A stretch of DNA of 64,000 nucleotides from an uncultured Pelagibacteraceae bacterium. GTDB taxonomy: Bacteria; Pseudomonadota; Alphaproteobacteria; Pelagibacterales; Pelagibacteraceae. The translations under genes and the position numbers were made by a program. Positions 40,726 through 48,980 of this stretch are shown one piece after another; within the stretch, counting starts at the first letter, position 1, and each line of letters begins with the position of its first letter. The stretch lies in NCBI GenBank assembly GCA_902552185.1, contig CACDFZ010000004.1, positions 30,757-94,756 on the forward strand, read 5' to 3'. A model generated the notes under the pieces. That model made no database searches. It saw only the letters and a program-made list of their open reading frames with translations, and was not told where the DNA came from.

Positions 40726-41914
40726 ATTTAATTATCTTCGTTACTACGCCAGCTCCTACTGTTTTTCCACCTTCTCTAATGGCAAAATTTAAGTTTTGAC
40801 TCATAGCAATCGGAGTAATTAATTTGACACTAAACTTTCCGTCATCCCCAGGCATAACCATCTCTGTTCCTGAAGGAAGAGTAACTTCTCCAGTAACGTC
40901 AGTTGTTCTAAAATAAAACTGAGGTCTATACTTAGTGAAAAAAGGAGTATGTCTTCCGCCCTCTTCTTTTTTAAGAATGTATGCTTGGCATTCAAATTCT
41001 GTGTGCGGAGTTACTGAACCTGGCTTAGCAAGTACTTGTCCTCTTTGAACATCATCTCTTTCTACACCTCTAAGTAATGCACCAATATTATCACCCGCTT
41101 CACCGCTATCTAAAAGTTTTCTAAACATTTCAACACCAGTGCAAACAGATTTTTTTGTATCCGTGATACCTATTATTTCAATCTCTTCCCCAACTTTTAT
41201 TACACCTTGCTCAACTCTACCTGTAACCACAGTACCTCTACCAGAGATTGAGAAAACATCTTCAACTGGCATTAAAAAAGGTTTATCTTTTGGTCTATCA
41301 GGTTGTGGGATTGTTTCATCTACTGCTTTCATCAATTCCATAATTGCGTTTTTTCCCGTTGCCTCGTCTTTGCCTTCAACAGCATTAAGAGCTGAACCTT
41401 TAATTATAGGAATTTTGTCTCCAGGGAATTTATATGAAGTTAAAAGTTCTCGTATTTCTTCTTCAACTAAATCAACTAACTCTTTATCTTTGACAGTATC
41501 AATCTTATTTAAAAATACCACTATCGCAGGAACTCCCACTTGACGAGCTAATAGAATATGCTCTCTGGTTTGCGGCATTGGTCCGTCAGCGGCATTAACT
41601 ACCAAAATAGCTCCATCCATTTGAGCAGCACCAGTAATCATATTTTTTACGTAGTCAGCGTGACCAGGACAATCAACGTGGGCGTAGTGTCTCTTAGCTG
41701 TTTCGTATTCTACGTGCGCTGTTGAAATTGTGATCCCTCTTTCTTTTTCTTCAGGAGCTTTATCAATTTGATCATAAGCTACAAATTTTGCACCTCCTGC
41801 CTCTGCAAGCACTTTTGTAATCGCAGCAGTTAAAGTAGTTTTACCGTGGTCTACGTGTCCGATTGTACCTATGTTACAATGCGGTTTACTTCTATTAAAC
41901 TTTTCCTTCGACAT
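40724..41914 (-). CDS. tuf: Elongation factor Tu
   Basis: EF-Tu delivers aminoacyl-tRNA to the ribosomal A site. The 396-residue protein has the P-loop GHVDHGKT (19-26), [12 protein letters not shown] switch II near 80-91, NKID near 135-138, and the [15 protein letters not shown] start of domain 2. It is the only tuf in this window; the usual second site between fusA and rpsJ is empty. Its TAG stop shares two bases with the 5' end of tRNA-Trp, and tRNA-Gly and tRNA-Tyr lie just upstream, so a mixed tRNA-mRNA transcript is likely. Confidence 0.98.
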   Translation of the reverse strand: MSKEKFNRSKPHCNIGTIGHVDHGKTTLTAAITKVLAEAGGAKFVAYDQIDKAPEEKERGITISTAHVEYETAKRHYAHVDCPGHADYVKNMITGAAQMDGAILVVNAADGPMPQTREHILLARQVGVPAIVVFLNKIDTVKDKELVDLVEEEIRELLTSYKFPGDKIPIIKGSALNAVEGKDEATGKNAIMELMKAVDETIPQPDRPKDKPFLMPVEDVFSISGRGTVVTGRVEQGVIKVGEEIEIIGITDTKKSVCTGVEMFRKLLDSGEAGDNIGALLRGVERDDVQRGQVLAKPGSVTPHTEFECQAYILKKEEGGRHTPFFTKYRPQFYFRTTDVTGEVTLPSGTEMVMPGDDGKFSVKLITPIAMSQNLNFAIREGGKTVGAGVVTKIIK

Positions 41915-41944
41915 TTTTTTTTCCTCTTTTTTTAATTTTGTTTT

Positions 41945-42018
41945 TGGAGCGGGTAAAGGGAATCGAACCCTTACATCCAGCTTGGAAGGCTAGCGTTCTA
42001 CCATTGAACTACACCCGC
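41945..42018 (-). tRNA. trnG: tRNA-Gly (anticodon TCC)
   Basis: A 74-nt cloverleaf with encoded CCA. The acceptor GCGGGTG pairs with TACCCGC (one G-U), the anticodon loop CTTCCAA gives anticodon TCC, and the T arm has GGTTCGATTCC. It lies 30 nt upstream of tuf and 49 nt downstream of tRNA-Tyr on the same strand, consistent with one Tyr-Gly-tuf-Trp transcript. Confidence 0.97.
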
Positions 42019-42067
42019 AAAATCCAAACTTAACACGCTCTTTATTATTATTAAACGCTTTTAAGCA

Positions 42068-42153
42068 TGGTGGAGGGGGAAAGATTCGAACTTTCGAAGA
42101 CCGAAGTCAACGGGTTTACAGCCCGCCCCATTTGACCGCTTTGGTACCCCTCC
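42068..42153 (-). tRNA. trnY: tRNA-Tyr (anticodon GTA)
   Basis: An 86-nt class II tRNA with a long variable arm and encoded CCA. The acceptor GGAGGGG pairs with CCCCTCC, and the anticodon loop CTGTAAA gives GTA. The long variable arm is TGACTTCGGTC-like, as expected for tyrosine tRNA in bacteria. It is the first product of the inferred Tyr-Gly-tuf-Trp transcript. Confidence 0.97.
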
Positions 42154-42205
42154 AATTTTTCTTTAGGGATACCCACTAACTTAAAAAGCATTCAACAACA
42201 AGCGT

Positions 42206-42233
42206 TTTATAAGCAATTGTACAATAAATGCAA
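42206..42233 (-). promoter_or_regulatory. Candidate promoter of the tRNA-Tyr/tRNA-Gly/tuf transcript
   Basis: On the minus strand TTGCAT (plus 42228-42233) and TATAAA (plus 42206-42211) are 16 nt apart, about 53 nt upstream of tRNA-Tyr. The -10 matches five of six positions; the -35 is weak. The surrounding 134-nt gap is divergent with rlmB and must hold promoters for both directions. Confidence 0.4.
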
Positions 42234-42287
42234 TAAATCATTTTGCTTTAAAATATGCTAATTATTTGAAAAAAAACGAATATTTTT

Positions 42288-43037
42288 ATGAAAAAGTCCA
42301 CTTTTTTAATAGTTGGAAGACATGCGGTGACCGAGGCCTTAAAAAACCCTAGAAGAAAGGTTCATCGACTATTTATTACTGAGGATGCTTTAAAAAAGTT
42401 AAATAGAGAAAATCAAAACACTAACTTAATAAATAAAGTTCATATTTTTTACAAATCTAAGAAAGAAATAGATAATTTATGTGGAAAGGAAGATATTTCA
42501 CACCAAAATATTGTTGCTGAAATTGAAAATTTTGATGAAATTAGTATTAAAGAATTCTTACAAAAAAAAGATAGTAAAAATTTAAATTTTTTAGCACTAG
42601 AAGAGGTTTCTGATCCAAGAAATATAGGCTCAATTATAAGATGCGCAACAAGTTTCAATTTAGATGGTTTAATTGTTAAAGACAGGTCATTTCCCTCTAA
42701 AAGTAAATTATTATTTAAAAGTGCAAGCGGGGGAATGGAGCATTTAAATATTTTTAAAGTGTCAAATATAAACACAACATTAAGATTTTTAAAAACTAAA
42801 GGTTTTTGGATAAGTGCCTTCGACTCTAAATCAAATAAAGATTTTATTGAAAATAAATGGACAGGAAGAAATGTCATGCTATTTGGATCTGAGGGTTTTG
42901 GATTAAATAAAAATACAGTGGCTAACTCTGATTTTGTATTTAAAATTAAAATCAATAAAAAAATGGAAAGTTTAAATATAGCTAATTCAGTCGCAATAGT
43001 TTGTCATCATATTAGTAAAATTGTTATGAATAATTAA
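42288..43037 (+). CDS. rlmB: 23S rRNA (guanosine-2'-O)-methyltransferase, RlmB/TrmH family
   Basis: This SPOUT-fold methyltransferase uses S-adenosylmethionine; RlmB modifies G2251 in the P loop of 23S rRNA. The 249-residue protein has a short N-terminal substrate-binding domain (GRHAVTEALKN near 10-20) and the three knot motifs: EEVSDPRNIGSIIRCA near 105-120, LFGSEGFGLN near 198-207, and MESLNIANSVAIVCHH near 226-241. RlmB rather than a tRNA methylase is inferred from the N-terminal domain. It is followed by tRNA-Thr. Confidence 0.9.
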   Translation: MKKSTFLIVGRHAVTEALKNPRRKVHRLFITEDALKKLNRENQNTNLINKVHIFYKSKKEIDNLCGKEDISHQNIVAEIENFDEISIKEFLQKKDSKNLNFLALEEVSDPRNIGSIIRCATSFNLDGLIVKDRSFPSKSKLLFKSASGGMEHLNIFKVSNINTTLRFLKTKGFWISAFDSKSNKDFIENKWTGRNVMLFGSEGFGLNKNTVANSDFVFKIKINKKMESLNIANSVAIVCHHISKIVMNN

Positions 43038-43039
43038 AA

Positions 43040-43066
43040 TTGATTGTATTTCCTTTTTAGTATATT
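43040..43066 (+). promoter_or_regulatory. Candidate promoter for tRNA-Thr
   Basis: TTGATT (43040-43045) and TATATT (43061-43066) flank a 15-nt spacer, 14 nt before the mature tRNA-Thr 5' end. The -10 matches five of six positions; the spacer is shorter than optimal. It is the only gap between rlmB and the tRNA. Confidence 0.3.
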
Positions 43067-43080
43067 TAAAGTAATTTAAT

Positions 43081-43156
43081 GCCCTCATAGCTCAATTGGT
43101 AGAGCAATTGATTTGTAATCAATAGGTTCGCGGTTCGAGTCCGTGTGAGGGCACCA
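43081..43156 (+). tRNA. trnT: tRNA-Thr (anticodon TGT)
   Basis: A 76-nt cloverleaf with encoded CCA. The acceptor GCCCTCA pairs with TGAGGGC, the anticodon stem-loop is TTGAT-TTGTAAT-type giving anticodon TGT, and the T arm is CGGTTCGAGTCCG. It lies between rlmB and the surface-glycan genes, on the opposite strand to the nearest glycosyltransferase, whose stop is only a few bases beyond the tRNA 3' end. Confidence 0.97.
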
Positions 43157-43160
43157 CAAT

Positions 43161-44246
43161 CTATTTTTTTATGAAAATTTTTCTAAGATCTTTATGAAAA
43201 TTTTTTTTTTCATTTAAAATAGTTCTTTTATATTTTTTAAAATATTTAAGCTCATTTTGATAATTCTTAAATATTTTTAATATGGTTTTTGATATCTTTT
43301 CTAAATTGATTTTTTTTTCTTCAAACTTATATTTATCATTTATCGGTATATCTAATTTATTTTTCGCACTACCCTTTTTATTCGTAATAATACAATTATT
43401 AAATAAAGCTGCTTCTCTTGGCATTCTATCTTTCCCAGGATGATAGCCAAAATCTAAATAAACTTTTGTCTTATTATAAATATTTATTATTTGTTTAGTA
43501 TTAAATCCCGACAATTTAATCATTTTGAAATTATAATATCTTTTTATACTTTCTATAAATTCACTACTTTTACTTGAGTAGCATATTAAATTTTTTTTTG
43601 TTTTTTTCAGTTTTTTTGAATCTTTTAAAATTTCGTCTCTTTGGTAATCAGAAAGAAATTTTAAATTTTGAAAATACACTTTTAGATAATTGAAAGCGTA
43701 TTTTGATTGTGCTAAATGTAAATCTATTTGTTTTAATTCTTCAAATTTTTGTAAATTACAAAAACTATATAAAAATTTTAAGTAATCATGGTAAGTGAAT
43801 ATTCCAAAGTTATTATAAGTAACTTTATTAAAAATTCTGAAAACGTTAAAGGGTATTTTGATAATTGATCTTAAAAATTTGTTATAATTATATCTAAACT
43901 TATAACCGAAATAGTTATCAACGCTTAACCACCACAAGATCTTTTTTATTTTTTTGTAATTCAGTGAATGTTCAAGAAATTGATAATGTTCTGGGATTAT
44001 TAATATATTTTTTTCATCATCATCTATAAAACTAGAATACTCTAATTTATATTTTTTAAAATTACTGTGAATTGGATTTTTGTCTAAGATAGGTAAATAA
44101 AACATTCTAACGTTAACTTTAAAAGTCTTTTTAATATCTGCAGCTACTTGATGAAGTAGTTCTGGTCCGCCAGTAAACGTGTTAGATGGAGCCATTACAA
44201 AAACTTTAGTCTTTTTTTTAATAATTATTTTTTTATTTCCATCCAT
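43161..44246 (-). CDS. Putative glycosyltransferase (GT-B-like), surface glycan island
   Basis: The 361-residue protein has no signal peptide or clear membrane span. The N-terminal domain begins with a strand followed by SNTFTGGPELLHQVAADIKK (near 20-39), like the nucleotide-sugar transferase loop of GT-B enzymes. The C-terminal domain has VYLDFGYHPGKDRMPREAALF (near 257-277), resembling the donor-binding region of GT-B proteins (a PGKDRMPREA motif with an acidic residue). Specific sugar is unknown. It overlaps the upstream GT2 gene by 14 bases and is the last gene of a two-gene minus-strand unit ending at tRNA-Thr. Composition is extremely AT- and Lys/Phe/Tyr-rich. Confidence 0.6.
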   Translation of the reverse strand: MDGNKKIIIKKKTKVFVMAPSNTFTGGPELLHQVAADIKKTFKVNVRMFYLPILDKNPIHSNFKKYKLEYSSFIDDDEKNILIIPEHYQFLEHSLNYKKIKKILWWLSVDNYFGYKFRYNYNKFLRSIIKIPFNVFRIFNKVTYNNFGIFTYHDYLKFLYSFCNLQKFEELKQIDLHLAQSKYAFNYLKVYFQNLKFLSDYQRDEILKDSKKLKKTKKNLICYSSKSSEFIESIKRYYNFKMIKLSGFNTKQIINIYNKTKVYLDFGYHPGKDRMPREAALFNNCIITNKKGSAKNKLDIPINDKYKFEEKKINLEKISKTILKIFKNYQNELKYFKKYKRTILNEKKNFHKDLRKIFIKK

Positions 44247-44988
44247 ATTTCCTTAAAGAGTTGAGGCCTATAAAGAATATAGACTTTAAATTTGTTAAAA
44301 AGTTTAAATTATTTTTTTCTTTATTTATGTGCCATAAACTAATTATATTTTTGATCTTATTAGAAGACCTATTATTTTTATTAATTCTATAAAAAACAAA
44401 AGTTTCTTCAATCTTGTAAGCTACCTCCCCTTTTTTTAAAAGTTCACATTTAAACAAATAATCTTCGTGATTTACCTTTTGAAAAAATATATCATTTAAA
44501 ATTTCTCGTCTTATAATAATTGAGGAAGTGCTCATCGAAGAATGTTTTAAAAAGCTATCATAATTATATTTTGAATGTAAATTTGTCATTTTTTTTTTTT
44601 TAAGATCATCGTTAAAAAAAAAACAATAGTCAGTATAAGTAAAATTACAATTTATACTCAGCATATTTGTTACTTGTTTTTCAAGTTTATCTTTGGGCCA
44701 AAAATCATCGGAATCCATGAAGGCAATAAACTCTGAATTTGATTTTTGTATACCAAAATTTCTGCAATATGCAGGGCCTCTATTTTCTTTAAAATTAAAT
44801 ATTTTTATATTTTCAATATTTTGATATTTCGATAGTATTTCTTTTGAATTGTCATTTGAATTATCGTCTATCAAATAAACTTTCCAATTTTTATAAGTTT
44901 GGTCAATAATAGAATTTAAACACTGGCTAAGATATTTAGCTTTATTAAAGTTTGGAATTATTATATCTATAGTTTGGTTGTTTACCAT
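44233..44988 (-). CDS. Family 2 glycosyltransferase
   Basis: A GT-A-fold family 2 transferase of 251 residues, probably adding a sugar from a nucleotide donor to a cell-surface glycan at the cytoplasmic face. It opens with IDIIIPNFNKAKYLSQCLNS (7-26). It then has VYLIDDNSNDNS (the donor-binding Asp pair), ENRGPAYCRNFGI, and the metal-binding motif AFMDSDDFW near 89-97. A later HEDYLFKCELL supplies the ED catalytic-type motif. It overlaps the downstream GT gene by 14 bases. Acceptor and donor cannot be read from sequence. Confidence 0.88.
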   Translation of the reverse strand: MVNNQTIDIIIPNFNKAKYLSQCLNSIIDQTYKNWKVYLIDDNSNDNSKEILSKYQNIENIKIFNFKENRGPAYCRNFGIQKSNSEFIAFMDSDDFWPKDKLEKQVTNMLSINCNFTYTDYCFFFNDDLKKKKMTNLHSKYNYDSFLKHSSMSTSSIIIRREILNDIFFQKVNHEDYLFKCELLKKGEVAYKIEETFVFYRINKNNRSSNKIKNIISLWHINKEKNNLNFLTNLKSIFFIGLNSLRKYGWK

Positions 44989-45024
44989 AAATATTTAAAG
45001 TTTATAAAAAAAAGCGTAAATAAA

Positions 45025-45303
45025 ATGAAGTCTGAAACTAATTTAAAAGTTTTTTTTATTAAATTAATTGCAATAACATTTTCTATCATATTAATAATTA
45101 ATGTTTTTTATAATGTATTTCTATCAGACAAATTAGATGTTTTGAATAAACTTTCAAGTCTAGATAAAGAAACTGCTGAGATGATTAAAGATAAAGTGAG
45201 ATCTGAACTCAAAAGCGGATTAGAAAAAAAGCAAATTTTGTCTAATGAGGATGCAATATTGATTAAGAAGTTTATCGAAAAAATTTCATCTGAGTTAAAA
45301 TAA
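45025..45303 (+). CDS. Small single-span membrane protein, unknown function
   Basis: I do not recognise this protein. From the ATG at 45025 it has 92 residues: a short polar N-terminus, one membrane helix (about 8-30), then a charged, probably helical segment rich in Lys and Glu (LDKETAEMIKDKVRSELKSG). An upstream ATG at 44974 in frame would overlap the divergent GT2 start, so I prefer the shorter form. It leads the plus-strand glycan genes and ends eight bases before the GT-C-like gene, which suggests it is an accessory in the same pathway. Confidence 0.6.
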   Translation: MKSETNLKVFFIKLIAITFSIILIINVFYNVFLSDKLDVLNKLSSLDKETAEMIKDKVRSELKSGLEKKQILSNEDAILIKKFIEKISSELK

Positions 45304-45311
45304 AATTTACA

Positions 45312-46874
45312 TTGAAAAAATACTTTACACTTCTACTTCAACAAGAAACAAAAATAAAATTTTTACTTATCATTTATACTTTGTATTGTTCTTATAATAT
45401 TGGAATGTCATGGGATGAAAGCTATCATCAAAAAATTGGAGAAATTAATTTAAAATATCTTTTATCATTCGGCCAAATAGATGAACCATTTTTCTCAAAA
45501 TACCGTTATTCAACTTTATATTGGACTGTATTGAGTTTTATCAATCAAATGTTTCCACAGAAATTTTATTTAGAAGTATATCACGTATTAAATTCTTTTT
45601 TTGGCATAATGACTATAGTTGGTTTGTACAAACTAAATAAAATTTTATTCAATAAATCTATTGCAAAAATTTCATCAATTTTACTTTTTCTTATTCCTTT
45701 TTTTTATGGTCACTTCGCAATAAATTTTAAAGATATTATTTTAGCTTTTGCACATGTTTGGATTGTTTATTACGTGTATAAATACATATTTTTTGATTAT
45801 AAATTAAAAAAAAGACTAGTATTAATTCTTAAGATATCGCTCTTATCAGCATTAGGCACAGGGGTTCAATTATTGTTCTTAGGCTCTTTAATTCCAATAA
45901 TCTTGGTTTTTTTGATGATGGTATTATTTTTTAAGAAAAAAAGTTTAAAAATCTTACTAACTGATTTTATTTTGTTCCTTTTTTTATTTTACTTTGTCCT
46001 TATTCTATTTTGGGTAGACACTCACAGCAATATAATCAAATTACCCTTTGAGTTTTTTATTAAAACATTATCAATTAATGTTGGTTGGTCATTTAATTTA
46101 TTAAATGGAGATTACTTAAATTCAAACAATATACCTTTTAATTATTTATTAATAAATTATTTTTATAAATTACCAGAATTTTTGATTATTTTATATGCTT
46201 TAACTATTCCAATTTTATTCTTTAATCGAAAGCTTTTAAAATCTAAATTCAAAGATTTTAAAATAATAATATTAATTACTTTTTTTTTGATAATTTACCC
46301 AAGTTTAGTACTTTTTCTTATCCCCTATCCTATTTACGATGGAGTTAGACTTTTTTTATGGAGTGCTCCTTACTTGGTTATTATTCCCTCGATAACTACT
46401 TACATAATTTTTATAAACAAAAACTTATTTTATAATTTAATTAAAATTACTTTAGCTGTTTTATTTGCTTTTCATATATTGAATTTTTTAACTATAACTC
46501 CGTATCATTATACTTTTCTAAATTATTTTTCAGGCAATAAAGAACTTAGATATAAAAAATTTGAAAATGATTATTGGTCTACTAGTTTAAAAGAACTTAT
46601 ATTGAGTTCAGAGTTAGGTGATGGTAGGATAACTTTTTATTCTTGTGGAGTGAATCCTGAAATAGCAAAAATGTATATGAAACAAAAATATAAAAGATCT
46701 GAATTAACAAACAAAACTAATGCTACATATATCATAATGACTAATAGAACGTTATTATCTAAAAAAGATAATAAAATTACAAATTGTTATGATGAGTACA
46801 GGGCTGAGAATGTTCACCAGATTAAAAGAAATGGTATAATTTTATCAGCAATAAAAAAAAATAAAAATGAGTAA
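45312..46874 (+). CDS. Polytopic membrane glycosyltransferase (GT-C / PMT-like)
   Basis: The 520-residue protein has about ten hydrophobic segments. The first periplasmic loop contains SWDESYHQKI (near 33-42), matching the DE metal/acid motif of PMT/ArnT-type GT-C enzymes that use polyprenyl-phosphate sugars. The remaining chain is hydrophobic and Leu/Ile/Phe-rich, with a periplasmic C-terminal part of about 110 residues. The only suitable start I see is a TTG at 45312. The stop overlaps glf by eight bases. Substrate, lipid or glycan, is unknown. Confidence 0.75.
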   Translation: MKKYFTLLLQQETKIKFLLIIYTLYCSYNIGMSWDESYHQKIGEINLKYLLSFGQIDEPFFSKYRYSTLYWTVLSFINQMFPQKFYLEVYHVLNSFFGIMTIVGLYKLNKILFNKSIAKISSILLFLIPFFYGHFAINFKDIILAFAHVWIVYYVYKYIFFDYKLKKRLVLILKISLLSALGTGVQLLFLGSLIPIILVFLMMVLFFKKKSLKILLTDFILFLFLFYFVLILFWVDTHSNIIKLPFEFFIKTLSINVGWSFNLLNGDYLNSNNIPFNYLLINYFYKLPEFLIILYALTIPILFFNRKLLKSKFKDFKIIILITFFLIIYPSLVLFLIPYPIYDGVRLFLWSAPYLVIIPSITTYIIFINKNLFYNLIKITLAVLFAFHILNFLTITPYHYTFLNYFSGNKELRYKKFENDYWSTSLKELILSSELGDGRITFYSCGVNPEIAKMYMKQKYKRSELTNKTNATYIIMTNRTLLSKKDNKITNCYDEYRAENVHQIKRNGIILSAIKKNKNE

Positions 46875-48009
46875 ACTTTATAAACCAGACATATTAATAG
46901 TGGGTTCAGGTTTTTTTGGTGCAGTATTGGCTGAAAGACTAGCAAATATTTCTAATAAAAAAGTTTTAATAATTGAGAGAAGAAATCATATCGGTGGAAA
47001 TTCTTTTAGTGAGGTGGATAAAAAAACAAATATTGAGTATCATAAATATGGCACTCATATATTTCATACAGCAAATCAAAAAGTTTGGGATTATATCAAT
47101 AAATTTACTGAGTTTAATAACTATCGACATCAAGTACTAAGTAAACATAAAAGTAAAGTATATCAAATGCCTATTAATCTTGAGACAATAAATTCTTTCT
47201 TTAAAAAAAATTTTAGTCCAATTGAAGCTGAAAAATTTATTTTAAATAAAACCAAAAAATTCAAAAATTACAAACACAAAAATTTTGAAGATAAAGCTAT
47301 TTCACAGATTGGTAAGGAACTTTATAATGCCTTTATAAAGGGATATACTCAAAAACAATGGGGTAAAAAACCCAAATATTTGCCTGAAAGTATTTTTAAT
47401 AGATTACCAATAAGATACAGCTATAATGAAGATTATTATCAACAAACTCAATATCAAGGTATACCGAAAAATGGTTATAAAGATATTTTTATTAATTTAA
47501 CAAAAAATAAAAATATAAGAATTAAATTAAAAGAGAAATACAATTTAAAATATAAAATTAAACCTAGATACTTAACAATATATACCGGACCTCTTGACTC
47601 ATTATTAAATTATAAATTTGGAAAGCTTGAATGGAGATCATTATCCTTTAAAAAGGAAGTTAAAAAAACTAGAGATTTTCAGGGAACTTCAGTAATTAAT
47701 TATCCAGATCTCAAAAATAAGTTCACGAGAGTGCATGAGCCTAAACATTTACATCCTGAGAGAAAACCTTTTAACTCAAATCAAACATTAGTAATTAAAG
47801 AATACTCAGTTAAAAATGATAACGAACCTTATTATCCTATCAATGATGAAGTTAATAGAATTAAACATAGAAAATATAAATTAGAGGCAAGTAAAATTAA
47901 AAAATTTGAATTTGGTGGTAGGTTAGCAGATTATGCGTATTACGATATGGATATGACGATTTCTGCAGCATTAAAAAAATTTGAACAAATAAAGAAAAAA
48001 ATTAAATGA
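46867..48009 (+). CDS. glf: UDP-galactopyranose mutase
   Basis: Glf is a flavoenzyme that converts UDP-galactopyranose to UDP-galactofuranose, the donor of Galf in surface glycans. The 380-residue protein has the FAD-binding start DILIVGSGFFGAVLAE (9-24), RRNHIGGNSF near 38-47, and YHKYGTHIFHTAN near 58-70. Later it has the conserved YTQKQWGK and the C-terminal GRLADYAYYDMD motif (near 358-369) that contacts substrate. Starting eight bases inside the GT-C gene and ending four bases inside galE, it is one unit with them; GalE supplies its UDP-galactose. Confidence 0.96.
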   Translation: MSKLYKPDILIVGSGFFGAVLAERLANISNKKVLIIERRNHIGGNSFSEVDKKTNIEYHKYGTHIFHTANQKVWDYINKFTEFNNYRHQVLSKHKSKVYQMPINLETINSFFKKNFSPIEAEKFILNKTKKFKNYKHKNFEDKAISQIGKELYNAFIKGYTQKQWGKKPKYLPESIFNRLPIRYSYNEDYYQQTQYQGIPKNGYKDIFINLTKNKNIRIKLKEKYNLKYKIKPRYLTIYTGPLDSLLNYKFGKLEWRSLSFKKEVKKTRDFQGTSVINYPDLKNKFTRVHEPKHLHPERKPFNSNQTLVIKEYSVKNDNEPYYPINDEVNRIKHRKYKLEASKIKKFEFGGRLADYAYYDMDMTISAALKKFEQIKKKIK

Positions 48010-48980
48010 AAATTCTTGTTACTGGAGGAGCTGGGTATATAGGCAGCCATGTTTGTAATTTATTGTTAGATAGCGGCTACGAAGTAACAGTAATTGATAG
48101 TCTAGTAACAGGTAACAAAAATTTAGTTCCAAAAAATGCAAGACTAGTTGTCTCTGATATTGCTGACGAAAAAAAAATAGGAAATCTAGTTATTAAGGAA
48201 AAATTTGATTTGGTGATGCATTTTGCTGGATTAATAAGAGTTGATGAATCTGTAAAAGAGCCAAAAAAATACCACATGTTCAATTTCGAAAAAGGAAAAA
48301 TTTTTTTAAATATTTGTTTTAAAAATGGACTTAATAAAATAATTTTTTCATCAACTGCCTCCGTATATGGTAATCCGAATAAAGAAAAGGTTTTAGAAAG
48401 TGACCCCTTAAATCCTTTAAATCCTTATGCGACTTCAAAACTAAAACTCGAAGATTTTATAAAAAAAACATCTGAAAAAATTGATTTAAAGTATATTATT
48501 TTAAGATACTTTAATGTAGCAGGTTCTGATGAAAAGTTACGCAGTGGACTAATTTCTAAACACTCTTCTCATTTAATTAAAATAGCTTGTGAGGTTGCTG
48601 TTGGGAAAAGGGAAAAATTAATAATAAACGGAAACGATTATGACACATTTGATGGAACGCCGATTAGAGATTTTATTCATGTATCTGATTTAGCCGACAT
48701 ACACTTAATTTCTGCAAAACATCTTATTGATAGTGGAAAATCGGATATATTTAATTGTGGTTACGGGAAAGGTTATTCTGTTAAAGAAGTAATAGAAAAT
48801 TTTAACCAAATATTAGATAAAAAAATTAGTTATGAAATAGGTCCTAGAAGAGATGGAGATAGTAAAATGATAATTGCAAATCCAGAAAAATTTAATAAAT
48901 TCTTTGGTTGGAAACCAAAATTTAACAATATTAAATATATACTTAAAACTGCAGTTGATTGGGAGAAAAAAATTAAATAA
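48006..48980 (+). CDS. galE: UDP-glucose 4-epimerase
   Basis: GalE interconverts UDP-glucose and UDP-galactose. The 324-residue protein is a short-chain dehydrogenase with NAD-binding GGAGYIGSH (7-15), the SST active-site region FSSTASVYG near 116-124, and the catalytic YxxxK in PYATSKLKLED near 141-151. IRDFIHVSDLADIH follows. It overlaps glf by four bases and ends eight bases inside the convergent trkA. With galU (8953-9771) upstream in the pathway it could supply UDP-Gal to Glf. Confidence 0.95.
   Translation: MKILVTGGAGYIGSHVCNLLLDSGYEVTVIDSLVTGNKNLVPKNARLVVSDIADEKKIGNLVIKEKFDLVMHFAGLIRVDESVKEPKKYHMFNFEKGKIFLNICFKNGLNKIIFSSTASVYGNPNKEKVLESDPLNPLNPYATSKLKLEDFIKKTSEKIDLKYIILRYFNVAGSDEKLRSGLISKHSSHLIKIACEVAVGKREKLIINGNDYDTFDGTPIRDFIHVSDLADIHLISAKHLIDSGKSDIFNCGYGKGYSVKEVIENFNQILDKKISYEIGPRRDGDSKMIIANPEKFNKFFGWKPKFNNIKYILKTAVDWEKKIK

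Noticed and set aside
40596..40799. Plus-strand reading frame with RRDSNPQPPVLETGALPIE
   Set aside because: This is the antisense translation of tRNA-Trp and the tuf end, a well-known false peptide in databases; the region is explained by the tRNA and tuf.
44974..45024. Upstream ATG for the small island membrane protein
   Set aside because: It would overlap the divergent GT2 start and leaves no space for a promoter; the ATG at 45025 gives a cleaner membrane-protein start.
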